From Frankiales bacterium (GTDB lineage: Bacteria; Actinomycetota; Actinomycetes; Mycobacteriales; SCTD01), in NCBI GenBank assembly GCA_025966295.1, contig JAOPVD010000228.1, forward strand, positions 1 to 22,552: a DNA stretch of 22,552 nucleotides. The letters are read 5' to 3'. Shown here one piece after another: positions 8,681 to 16,120 of this stretch (position 1 is the first letter of the stretch; every line of letters starts with the position of its first letter). The notes beneath the pieces are model-generated. The model saw nothing but the letters and a program-made list of their open reading frames with translations, did no database searches and was not told the origin of the DNA. The translations under genes were made by a program, and so were the position numbers.

Positions 8681-10680
8681 GCTCCCTGCTCGCTCTCGGC
8701 CACGACAACCAGGACGTGCCCGAGGTCGACCGCCTGCCCGACCGTGGCGTCCAGTGCGCTGACGGTGCCGTCGTGCGGCGCCTTGATCGCGTGCTCCATC
8801 TTCATGGCCTCGAGCACGAGCACCACGGTGCCCGCGGTGACCTGCTGGCCCACCTCTGCCTCGACGCGGATCACCGTGCCGTTCATCGGCGCCACGAGTG
8901 ATCCGGCCTGCGCCTGCGCGCCGGGCAGGGGGAAGCGCTCCTGCTCGGCGAAGACGGTCGCGCCGAGCACGGAGTCGGCGTACCGGGCCGCTCCCGACCG
9001 CGCGACGTCGATGACGCGGCGCACCCCCGCGACCTGCAGGTCGACCCGGTCCGCGGTGGCGGAACGCAGGCGCACGCCCTCGAGGACGACACCGTCGACG
9101 GTCGCCTCGACGGCCTGCCCGCGCAGCCGGTAGCTCACCTCGACGGCCCGGTCGCCGAGCAGCAGCGTCGTACGGGCGGCCGCGTTGTGGACGTTGCGCC
9201 AGCCGCTGGGGACCGCCGGCAGGACCGCCGAGGACGCCCGGCGCTCGGCGGCGTCCGCGACGGCGACGGCGAGGGCGTGCAGCGGCACCGCCGCGTCGGA
9301 CGTGCGTGCCAGGACGGCCGGTCCGTGCCGGGTGAGGTAGCCGGTGTCGATGTCGCCGCGGCGGAACTCCTGCTCGCGCAGGACCCCGACGAGCAGGTCG
9401 CGGTTGGTGGTCATGCCGAGGATCCGCGCCTCGGACAGCGCCCGCGCCAGGAGCCGCGCGGCGGCGTCGCGGGTCGGCGCCCACGCGATGACCTTGGCCA
9501 GCATGTTGTCGTAGTGGGCACTCACGGTGCTGCCCGTGCGCACGCCCGTGTCGACGCGCACGCCGGGCAGGGCCGGCACGTCGAACAGCAGCAGCTCGCC
9601 GGTGCCCGGCAGGTAGTCGGCGGAGGGGTCCTCGGCGCACAGCCGGGCCTCGATGGCGTGGCCGGTGATCCGGGCGTCGAGCGCGGCCGGCGGCAGCGGG
9701 TCGCCCTCCGCGACGGAGATCTGCAGCGCCACGAGGTCCAGCCCCGTCACGGCCTCGGTCACCGGGTGCTCGACCTGCAGCCGGGTGTTGACCTCGAGGA
9801 AGAAGAAGTCTCCGGAGGAGTCCATGATGAACTCGACCGTGCCGGCACCGACGTAGCCGATGGCCTTGGCCGCGGCGACCGCCGCGGCGCCGAGCTCGGT
9901 GCGGACCGCGGGGGTGACGACGGGCGAGGGTGCCTCCTCGATGACCTTCTGGTAGCGCCGCTGGATGGAGCACTCCCGCTCGAACAGGTGCACGGCATGG
10001 CCGTGGGTGTCGGCGAAGACCTGCACCTCGATGTGGCGCGGCCGGTCGACGAAGCGCTCGAGGAAGACCGTGCCGTTTCCGAAGGCGGACGTGGCCTCAC
10101 GGCGGGCGGAAGCGACCGCATCCTCGAGGTCGGCCGGGTCGTGCACGACGCGCATGCCGCGACCGCCGCCGCCAAACGCCGCCTTGACCAGAACGGGGTA
10201 GCCGACCTCGGCCGCGGCGCGCTCGGCGAGGCCCTCCGCGCTCTCCCCGTCCGCGATCGTGAGGCCGGGCAGCACGGGGACGCCCGCGGCCAGCATGAGC
10301 TCCTTGGCCGCCGTCTTGCTGCCCATGGACCGGATGGCCTCGGGCGGCGGGCCGACGAACACGATCCCCGCGGTGGCGCACGCCTCGGCGAACTCCGCGT
10401 TCTCCGAGAGGAACCCGTAGCCGGGGTGGACCGCGTCGGCACCGGTGCGCAGGCACGCCTCGACGACCAGGTCGGCGCGCAGGTAGGTGTCCGCGGGTGC
10501 GTTGCCCGGCAGGTGCACCGCCTCGTCGGCCTCGGTGACGAAGGGCGCGTCGGCGTCGGCGTCGGAGAAGACGGCGACGGTGGCGATGTCGAGCTCGCGG
10601 CAGCTGCGCAGGACCCGCGAGGCGATCTCACCGCGGTTGGCGACGAGCAGCTTGCGGATCGTCGTAGGAGGTGTCGTCAT
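8677..10680 (-). CDS. Acyl-CoA carboxylase alpha subunit: biotin carboxylase with biotin carboxyl carrier domain
   Basis: The 667-aa protein carboxylates its own biotin with ATP and bicarbonate and passes the carboxyl group to the beta subunit encoded next to it. The biotin carboxylase N-domain starts KLLVANRGEIASRV (10-23). The ATP-grasp loop is KAAFGGGGRGM (166-176), and the catalytic region is EVNTRLQVEHPVTE (296-309). A middle domain of about 450-590 links to the BCCP domain, where LEAMKM places the biotinylated lysine at 627. The size and domain order match MCC/GCC-type alpha subunits (LiuD, AtuF, AccA1) rather than separate AccC and AccB. The ATG at 10678-10680 lies 9 bases after the beta gene; the ribosome binding site there is weak, so coupling to the beta gene is likely. 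It overlaps the crotonase by four bases. Confidence 0.95.
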   Translation of the reverse strand: MTTPPTTIRKLLVANRGEIASRVLRSCRELDIATVAVFSDADADAPFVTEADEAVHLPGNAPADTYLRADLVVEACLRTGADAVHPGYGFLSENAEFAEACATAGIVFVGPPPEAIRSMGSKTAAKELMLAAGVPVLPGLTIADGESAEGLAERAAAEVGYPVLVKAAFGGGGRGMRVVHDPADLEDAVASARREATSAFGNGTVFLERFVDRPRHIEVQVFADTHGHAVHLFERECSIQRRYQKVIEEAPSPVVTPAVRTELGAAAVAAAKAIGYVGAGTVEFIMDSSGDFFFLEVNTRLQVEHPVTEAVTGLDLVALQISVAEGDPLPPAALDARITGHAIEARLCAEDPSADYLPGTGELLLFDVPALPGVRVDTGVRTGSTVSAHYDNMLAKVIAWAPTRDAAARLLARALSEARILGMTTNRDLLVGVLREQEFRRGDIDTGYLTRHGPAVLARTSDAAVPLHALAVAVADAAERRASSAVLPAVPSGWRNVHNAAARTTLLLGDRAVEVSYRLRGQAVEATVDGVVLEGVRLRSATADRVDLQVAGVRRVIDVARSGAARYADSVLGATVFAEQERFPLPGAQAQAGSLVAPMNGTVIRVEAEVGQQVTAGTVVLVLEAMKMEHAIKAPHDGTVSALDATVGQAVDLGHVLVVVAESEQGA

Positions 10681-10689
10681 GGGGCGCGC

Positions 10690-12288
10690 CTACATCCTGA
10701 AGACGCCGAAGCCACGGCGTCCTTCAACGGTCTGGGAGTGAGCGGCCGACAGGCACATGCCGAGGACCGTCCGGGTGTCGCGGGGGTCGATGACCCCGTC
10801 GTCGTACATGCGCGCCGTGGTGAAAAAGGCGTGCGACTCGCGCTCGATCTGCGCTTCGATCTCCGCCGTGCGCTGCGCGTCAGCCTCCTCGTCGTACGGC
10901 TTCCCGGCCGAGGCAGCGGACTCGCGCCCGACGATGGAGAGCACGCCTGCGAGCTGGGCGGCGCCCATGACGGCCAGGCGGGCGTTGGCCCAGCTGAACA
11001 TGAAACGCGGGTCGTAGGCGCGGCCGGACATGCCGTAGTTGCCGGCGCCGAACGAGGCGCCCATGTTGATGGACAGGTGCGGCACGGTGCTGTTCGCGAC
11101 AGCGTTGATCATCTTCGCGCCGTCCTTGATGATGCCGCCTTGCTCGTAGGCAGCGCCGACCATGAACCCGGTGACGTTGTGCAGGAACACCAGTGGGGTG
11201 TCCGTCTGGTTGGCCAGCAGGATGAACTCCGTGCCCTTCTTGGCCTCGTCGCTGAACAGGACACCGTTGTGGTTGGCGAGGACGCCGACCGCGAAGCCGT
11301 GGATGGAGCCCCATCCGCAGACCAGGCTGCTGCCGTACCCGGGCTTGTACTCGCCGAACTCCGAGCCGTCGAGCACGCGGGCGAGCACCTCGCGCGGGTC
11401 GACCGGCACGCGGAAGTCGGCGGCGGCGATGCCGAGCAGCTCCTCTGGGTCGTGCAGCGGCTCGCGCAGCTCCCGCGTGGGGCCGGGGCCGAGCTTCTTC
11501 CAGCCGAGTTCCGCGACGATCTGCCGCCCGATGCGGATGGCGTCGACCTCATCGAGGGCCAGCTGGTCGCCGAGGCCGGACACGTGCGAGTGCATGCGGG
11601 CCCCGCCCAGCGACTCGTCGTCGGAGTCCTCGCCAGTGGCCATCTTGACGAGCGGTGGACCGCCGAGGAAGACCTTGGCCCCACCGTCGACCAGCACGCA
11701 GTAGTCGCACATTCCCGGCACGTAGGCGCCGCCGGCGGTCGCGTTGCCGAACACCAGGGCGATGGAGGAGATGCCGTTGGCCGACAGCTGCGTCAGCTTC
11801 TGGAAGATCTTGCCCGCGTCGACAAAGAGCTCGGACTGGGTCGGCAGGTCGGCGCCGCCGGACTCGACCAGGTAGACGACGGGGAGCCGGTTCTCGCGGG
11901 CGATGTCGAGGGCACGCAGGTTCTTCTTCAGGGTGTAGGGGTTCATCGCGCCGCCGCGCACGGTCGGGTCGTGGGCGATGACCATGCACTCAACGCCGCT
12001 GATGACGCCGATGCCGGTGAGGATGCTGGCGCCGACCGTGAAGCGGGTGCCCCAGGCGGCCAGCGAGCTGAGCTCGAGGAAGGGCGTGTCCCGGTCCAGG
12101 AGCAGCTCCAGCCGCTCGCGGACGAGCAGCTTGCCGCGTTCGTGGTGGCGGGTGTTGTAGCGGTCGCCGCCGCCGGCCCGGACGACGTCGAGCTGGGCCT
12201 CCAAGGCGGCCACGGCCTCGGTCTGCGCCGCCTGGTTGCGCAGGTAGCCCGCGTCCCGGGTGTCGATGGTGCTCTTGAGCGCGGGCAT
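10690..12288 (-). CDS. Acyl-CoA carboxylase beta (carboxyltransferase) subunit, MCC/GCC-like
   Basis: This 532-aa subunit transfers the carboxyl group from biotin to an acyl-CoA. The N-half includes YNTRHHERGKLLVRERLELLLD (44-65), NATAGGAYVPGMCDY (182-196) and FLGGPPLVKMATGE (207-220). The C-half includes NVTGFMVGAAYEQGGIIKDGAK (371-392) and INMGASFGAGNYGMSGRAYDPRF (407-429); the glycine turns AGGAYVPG and FGAGNYG form the two oxyanion pockets. Overall it resembles 3-methylcrotonyl-CoA and geranyl-CoA carboxylase beta subunits more than acetyl/propionyl-CoA ones. Which of the two cannot be read off here; the Phe/Gly substrate-pocket position described for these enzymes needs an alignment. The ATG at 12286-12288 follows GGGGGAC. 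It opens the second gene set and is preceded by a 194-base gap with hairpins and a palindrome. Confidence 0.94.
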   Translation of the reverse strand: MPALKSTIDTRDAGYLRNQAAQTEAVAALEAQLDVVRAGGGDRYNTRHHERGKLLVRERLELLLDRDTPFLELSSLAAWGTRFTVGASILTGIGVISGVECMVIAHDPTVRGGAMNPYTLKKNLRALDIARENRLPVVYLVESGGADLPTQSELFVDAGKIFQKLTQLSANGISSIALVFGNATAGGAYVPGMCDYCVLVDGGAKVFLGGPPLVKMATGEDSDDESLGGARMHSHVSGLGDQLALDEVDAIRIGRQIVAELGWKKLGPGPTRELREPLHDPEELLGIAAADFRVPVDPREVLARVLDGSEFGEYKPGYGSSLVCGWGSIHGFAVGVLANHNGVLFSDEAKKGTEFILLANQTDTPLVFLHNVTGFMVGAAYEQGGIIKDGAKMINAVANSTVPHLSINMGASFGAGNYGMSGRAYDPRFMFSWANARLAVMGAAQLAGVLSIVGRESAASAGKPYDEEADAQRTAEIEAQIERESHAFFTTARMYDDGVIDPRDTRTVLGMCLSAAHSQTVEGRRGFGVFRM

Positions 12289-12379
12289 CTGCTCGCGTCC
12301 CCCTTGTCCTCTGTGGGCCGCTGCGGCGGCACCGGGTCTGGGCCGTCGTCGCGGCGCGGTCTGCTGGGCGTGCGCGGTT

Positions 12380-12395
12380 GTGAAGGGACGTTCAC
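12380..12395. promoter_or_regulatory. 16-bp palindrome GTGAA-N6-TTCAC upstream of the carboxylase genes
   Basis: GTGAAGGGACGTTCAC has perfect 5-base half-sites around a 6-base spacer. It lies 92 bases upstream of the carboxylase beta ATG, in non-coding DNA. A similarly built site (GTGTATGACGATTCAC, 19700-19715) is in the LuxR/LLM divergent promoter, sharing GTGnA and TTCAC. This is a candidate operator for a TetR- or GntR-type regulator, such as the TetR encoded at 20.9 kb (inference). Confidence 0.4.
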
Positions 12396-12403
12396 GGGGT
12401 GGT

Positions 12404-12435
12404 GGGCCAGGCCGAGGATCGTCCTCGGCTGGCCC
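12404..12435 (-). terminator. Terminator-like hairpin between aldehyde dehydrogenase and carboxylase beta genes
   Basis: GGGCCAG (12404-12410) pairs with CTGGCCC (12429-12435), and CCGAGGA (12412-12418) pairs with TCCTCGG (12422-12428). The stem has 14 bp with one bulged G and a 3-base loop. It lies 48 bases after the aldehyde dehydrogenase stop. Its right arm shares bases 12432-12435 with the next hairpin, so the two cannot both form fully. Confidence 0.6.
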
Positions 12436-12459
12436 CGGGCCCGTGACCGGACCCGGGGC
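12432..12459 (-). terminator. Second hairpin, overlapping and mutually exclusive with 12404-12435
   Basis: GCCCCGGG (12432-12439) pairs with CCCGGGGC (12452-12459). Inside, CCG (12441-12443) pairs with CGG (12448-12450) around a TGAC tetraloop. On the minus-strand transcript it forms first, 24 bases after the aldehyde dehydrogenase stop. The shared bases with the following hairpin give a layout like an attenuator, or simply two alternative GC-rich terminators. Confidence 0.5.
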
Positions 12460-12482
12460 GGCGGCCTACGCGCCGTCGCGCA

Positions 12483-14021
12483 CTAGGCGCCGGCCTGAAC
12501 CGGCGCGGACGGTGGCGGCGTCCCGATCACGAGGGCGAACGGCCGGTTTTCGATCGGGCCCGCACGGTCGATGGCGATGTACTTGGACTCCGTGTATTCG
12601 TCGATCGAGTGCGGCCCGCCCTCACGGCCCAGGCCGCTCTGCTTGAAGCCGCCGAACGGGTAGTTCGGGTTGATGACGTGCCAGTCGTTGACGTAGACCA
12701 TGCCGGCCTCGAGCTGGCGGGCGACGTCGATCGCCTTCTCTTCATCCTGCGACCAGACGCCGGCCGACAGCCCGTAGTCCGTGTCGTTGGCGATCTTGAT
12801 CGCCTCGTCGACGCTGTCGAAGGTGAGCACGGACAGGACGGGCCCGAACACCTCGCAGCGGGCGATGTCCATGTCGTTGGTGACGTTGGTGAAGACCGTC
12901 GGCTCGATCCAGTTGCCGGTCTCGTACTGCGCGCCCTGCGGGCGTCCGCCGCCGACCACTGCCACGGCGCCCTCGGCCTTGGCCCGCTCCAGGAAGCCGA
13001 GGATGCGGGTCTCCGCCTCCTTGGTGATGACCGGGCCGACGTCGGTACCCGGGTCGAGCGGGTCGCCGAGGGTCAGGGTCCGGGCCCGCTCGACGAGTCG
13101 CACGGTGAACTCCTGCGCGATGCTGCTCTGCACCAGCAGGCGGGTGCCCGCCTCGCACGCCTCACCGTTGTTGGCCATGGCGGCGTAGAGCGCACCGTCG
13201 ACCGCCACGGACAGGTCGGCGTCCTCGAGCACGATGTTGGGACCCTTGCCCCCCAGCTCGAGGGTCACCCGCTTCACGGTGTCGGCGCTCTGGCGCAGGA
13301 TGGCCTTACCCACCTCGGTGCTGCCGGTGAAGGCGACCTTGCGGACGTCGGGGTGGCCGGCCAGGTGGGCACCCACCGGCTCGCCGTCACCGACGAGCGC
13401 GTTGAGGACGCCCTTGGGCAGGCCCGCCGCCTCGAACTCCTTGGCGAGCTCCATGCAGACGAGCGGTGCGTGCTCGTCGGGCTTCATGACCACTGAGCAG
13501 CCGGCGGCCAGGGCCGGGCCGACCTTCCAGACGAGGGTCAGCAGGGGGATGTTCCACGGCACGATCGCGGCGACGACACCGACGGGCTCGCGGCGCACGA
13601 TGCCGCTGAAGGGCAGCGGAGCGGTGACATCCGGACCAGCCACCTCGTACTGGTAGCTCTTCGCCACCTCGACGAGGTACTGCAGCTGCATGACCGACAG
13701 GCCGAGGTGCAGGGCGCCGGTGACGCGGATGGTCGCGCCGTTCTCGCGGGTCTGCAGGACGGCGAGCTCCTCCATGCGCTCGTACAGGCGGCCAGCGACC
13801 GTCGCGATGACGTTCGCCCGGTCCTCCGGCGACGTCCGCCGCCACTCGCCGGCCTCGAAGGACGCCTTCGCTGCCGCGACCGCGGCGTCGACGTCCGTGA
13901 CGCCGGCCTTGGCCACCGTGGCGACGAGCTCGTCGGTCGCGGGGCTGCGGATCTCGTAGCGCTCGGCGCTGTCGACCCACTCCCCGCCGATGAGCATCTT
14001 GTAGTGCGGAACGTCGGACAT
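12483..14021 (-). CDS. NAD(P)+-dependent aldehyde dehydrogenase
   Basis: This 512-aa enzyme of the ALDH superfamily oxidises an aldehyde to its acid. Visible active-site elements are VPWNIPL with Asn156, KPDE with Lys180, FTGSTEVGK (231-239), LELGGKGPN with Glu255, GEACEAGTR with the nucleophile Cys289, and EVFGPV with Glu390. The length is normal. The ATG at 14019-14021 (MSDVPHYKML) is chosen because GGAGAC sits six bases upstream. A GTG at 14061-14063 would overlap the flavin reductase stop as GTGA, but it lacks a ribosome binding site and adds 14 unusual residues. Following an acyl-CoA ligase gene and a flavin reductase gene, it probably makes the carboxylic acid activated by the ligase, for example an isoprenoid acid if the atu analogy holds. 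It closes the first gene set; two hairpins follow its stop. Confidence 0.93.
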   Translation of the reverse strand: MSDVPHYKMLIGGEWVDSAERYEIRSPATDELVATVAKAGVTDVDAAVAAAKASFEAGEWRRTSPEDRANVIATVAGRLYERMEELAVLQTRENGATIRVTGALHLGLSVMQLQYLVEVAKSYQYEVAGPDVTAPLPFSGIVRREPVGVVAAIVPWNIPLLTLVWKVGPALAAGCSVVMKPDEHAPLVCMELAKEFEAAGLPKGVLNALVGDGEPVGAHLAGHPDVRKVAFTGSTEVGKAILRQSADTVKRVTLELGGKGPNIVLEDADLSVAVDGALYAAMANNGEACEAGTRLLVQSSIAQEFTVRLVERARTLTLGDPLDPGTDVGPVITKEAETRILGFLERAKAEGAVAVVGGGRPQGAQYETGNWIEPTVFTNVTNDMDIARCEVFGPVLSVLTFDSVDEAIKIANDTDYGLSAGVWSQDEEKAIDVARQLEAGMVYVNDWHVINPNYPFGGFKQSGLGREGGPHSIDEYTESKYIAIDRAGPIENRPFALVIGTPPPSAPVQAGA

Positions 14022-14059
14022 CGTTGTCTCCAGGTCGGTCGGCTGCTGGTCGGGGAGGG

Positions 14060-14557
14060 TCACACGAGCTGGGGCTGGGCGCCGAGGGCGCGGTAGCCGC
14101 TGCGGTAGTAGAGAAGCGGCTCGGCGTCACCGCGGGCCTGCAGCGAGACGACCTGGCAGGTGACGATCTGGTGGTCTCCGCCGTCGAAGACGTCCTGCAC
14201 GCAGACTTCGAGGTGGGCCGCGGCGCCGTCCAGGGCGGGGGCGCCGCGCGGGGTGGGCGTCCACACCACATCTGCGAACTTGTCGCTGCCGCTGCGGGCG
14301 AAGCCGTTGGACAGCTGCTGCTGGTCGCCGCTGAGCACGTTGATGCAGAGCACCTCCGCGCGGGAGAGCACCGGCCACGACGTGGAGGACCTCGCCGGGC
14401 AGAACAGCACCAGCGGCGGGTCGAGCGACAGCGAGGCGAAGGACTGGCACGTCATGCCGGCGGGGGCGCCGTCCACGACGCCGGTCACCACCACCACGCC
14501 GCTGCAGAAGTGGGACAGCACCTCCCGGAAGTGCCCGGGGTCGTCGACGGTGAGCAT
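14060..14557 (-). CDS. Flavin reductase (FMN-binding split-barrel, HpaC-like)
   Basis: The 165-aa protein fits small NAD(P)H:flavin reductases that feed FMNH2 or FADH2 to a separate monooxygenase. Typical features are FREVLSHFCSGVVVVTG near the N-terminus, AGMTCQSFASLSLDPPLVLF (33-52) and the late GDHQIVTCQV stretch, in which the H-x-I-x-x-G/C pattern of the family appears. The ATG at 14555-14557 shares one base with the stop of the ligase gene (TGATG), so it is translationally coupled to it. No obvious oxygenase component of a two-component monooxygenase is present in this operon, so the partner is elsewhere, or the flavin oxidoreductase at the operon head is served. Family assignment is good; the partner is unknown. 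Confidence 0.88.
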   Translation of the reverse strand: MLTVDDPGHFREVLSHFCSGVVVVTGVVDGAPAGMTCQSFASLSLDPPLVLFCPARSSTSWPVLSRAEVLCINVLSGDQQQLSNGFARSGSDKFADVVWTPTPRGAPALDGAAAHLEVCVQDVFDGGDHQIVTCQVVSLQARGDAEPLLYYRSGYRALGAQPQLV

Positions 14558-16119
14558 CAGCCCACCTGCCGGTCGCGGCCGGCCCAGAAGGGCGCGCGCA
14601 GCGCCTTCTTGTCGACCTTGCCGGCGGGGTTGACGGGGAGCTCGGTGCGTCGCTCGACGGTCTTCGGGGCGGCGACGCCGCCGAGCTCGTGCTTGACCAG
14701 CGCGATCAGCTCGGCGTCCTCCACCTGCGCGCCGTCCTTGAGGACGACGAAGGCGTGGACCGCCTCTCCCCACTTCTCGTGCGGAATGCCGACGACCGCC
14801 GACATCGCGACCGCGGGGTGGGTGGCAAGCACGTCCTCGACCTGGCGGGGGAAGACGTTGAAGCCGCCGGATACCACCATGTCCTTCTTGCGGTCGACGA
14901 GATAGAGGAAGCCGTCCTCGTCCAGGCGGCCGACATCGCCGGTGTGGACCCAGCCCTCGCGCAGCGCCTCGGCGTTGCGCGAGGCGTCGACGTAGCCGAG
15001 CATCTGCCCCAGCTGCCTGCTGCAGATCTCTCCGGTCTCGCCGACGGGCAGCACGTTGTCCTGCTCGTCCTGGATGCAGACCTTGACGTACGGGATCGGG
15101 CGTCCCGCCGACGCGAGCCGGCCGATCGCCTGCGGACTGTCGACCCGGTGGTCGTCCTTGCGCAGGCAGGAGACGTAGCCGGGCTCCGTGCCGGCGTAGG
15201 TCTGGATGAAGATGGGCCCGAAGACGTCGAGCGCGGCCTTCAGGCGGTCCGGCGCGATCGGCGACCCGGCGTAGACGATGGTCTGCAGGCTGCTGATGTC
15301 GTAGTCGGCGCGGTGTGGTGAGTCGACCAGCATGTAGATGATCGTCGGGACGACCGCGGTGGCAGTGACCTTCTCCTTCTCGATCGCGGCGAGCAGCCCG
15401 TCGACCTCGAGCCCGGGCAGCATCACGTTGGTGCCGCCGCGGATGAAGGTGGGCATCGCGAAGATCTGCGTGAAGTGGGTCATGGGCGCGCCGTGGGCGA
15501 ACACCTCGCCGAAGCGGATGTCGCCGATCTCCAGACCGGCGGTGATGGAGTAGTGCGCCCACGTGAAGTGGGAGTTGACGACTCCCTTCGGCTCGCCGGT
15601 GCTGCCGGACGTGAACAGGACGTACGCCTCGTCGTGCTCGTCGATGCGCACCTGTGGCGGGTCGGTGGGCTGGGAGCCCATGTGCTCGTCGTAGTCGAGC
15701 GCCTCCGCCACCGCCTGCCCCGTGCCACCGAGGCGGACGACCGTCTTGATGCCCGGGGCACCGGCGAGGATCTCCTGGGCGACTGCTTCGAACGAGGCGT
15801 GGTAGATCAACGCGGTCGCCGCCGTCTGCTCCAGGTTCTGCCGGTGCGTGGCCGCGGACGCGCGGCCCGGCATCTGCACGAGCACGGCGCCGGCCTTCCA
15901 GATGCCGTGCTGCGTGGGCAGGAACTCCAGGCAGTTCGGAAGCAGCAGCCCGACGCGGTCGCCCTGGACCACTCCGGCGGCGACGAGGCCGTTCGCGACG
16001 CGGTTGGCCTGGTCGCGCATCTCGCGGTAGGTCATCCGGCGGTCGCCGTCAACGATTGCCGTGCGGTCCGCGTAGTCCTGCGTGACCCGGTCGAAGACCT
16101 CAGGCAGCGTGCCCCACAT
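14557..16119 (-). CDS. AMP-forming acyl-CoA ligase (FadD-like)
   Basis: The 520-aa ANL-superfamily enzyme activates a carboxylic acid through an acyl-AMP to the CoA thioester. Motifs in order: P-loop VLFTSGSTGEPKG (167-179), YAGTEPG (308-314, usually YGxTE), GWVHTGDVGRLDEDGFLY (389-406), DRKKDMVVSGGFNVFP (409-424), and the C-terminal catalytic lysine Lys501 in NPAGKVDKKALR. All are intact. The ATG at 16117-16119 lies one base after the stop of the flavin oxidoreductase gene, and AGGAGG upstream is a strong ribosome binding site. Its place between aldehyde dehydrogenase and the carboxylase genes suggests it makes the CoA ester that enters the pathway. The substrate cannot be read from the sequence; medium-chain, aromatic and isoprenoid acids all fit. 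Confidence 0.93.
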   Translation of the reverse strand: MWGTLPEVFDRVTQDYADRTAIVDGDRRMTYREMRDQANRVANGLVAAGVVQGDRVGLLLPNCLEFLPTQHGIWKAGAVLVQMPGRASAATHRQNLEQTAATALIYHASFEAVAQEILAGAPGIKTVVRLGGTGQAVAEALDYDEHMGSQPTDPPQVRIDEHDEAYVLFTSGSTGEPKGVVNSHFTWAHYSITAGLEIGDIRFGEVFAHGAPMTHFTQIFAMPTFIRGGTNVMLPGLEVDGLLAAIEKEKVTATAVVPTIIYMLVDSPHRADYDISSLQTIVYAGSPIAPDRLKAALDVFGPIFIQTYAGTEPGYVSCLRKDDHRVDSPQAIGRLASAGRPIPYVKVCIQDEQDNVLPVGETGEICSRQLGQMLGYVDASRNAEALREGWVHTGDVGRLDEDGFLYLVDRKKDMVVSGGFNVFPRQVEDVLATHPAVAMSAVVGIPHEKWGEAVHAFVVLKDGAQVEDAELIALVKHELGGVAAPKTVERRTELPVNPAGKVDKKALRAPFWAGRDRQVG

Positions 16120-16120
16120 G

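Noticed and set aside
8681..9973. Long N-terminal extension in frame with the crotonase
   Set aside because: It overlaps the biotin carboxylase gene in another frame and is Arg/Gly-rich. The crotonase begins at the ATG at 8680, which has its own ribosome binding site.
9187..12486. Open frame of 1099 codons on the plus strand, antisense to both carboxylase genes
   Set aside because: It is antisense to two genes with complete family motifs, its composition is rich in Gly, Arg, Val and Asp as expected from reversed high-GC codons, and it shows no domain. It is a GC-driven shadow.
14022..14063. Longer aldehyde dehydrogenase starting at the GTG that overlaps the flavin reductase stop
   Set aside because: The GTGA overlap is attractive, but no ribosome binding site precedes the GTG, whereas GGAGAC lies six bases before the ATG at 14021, which matches the normal family N-terminus.
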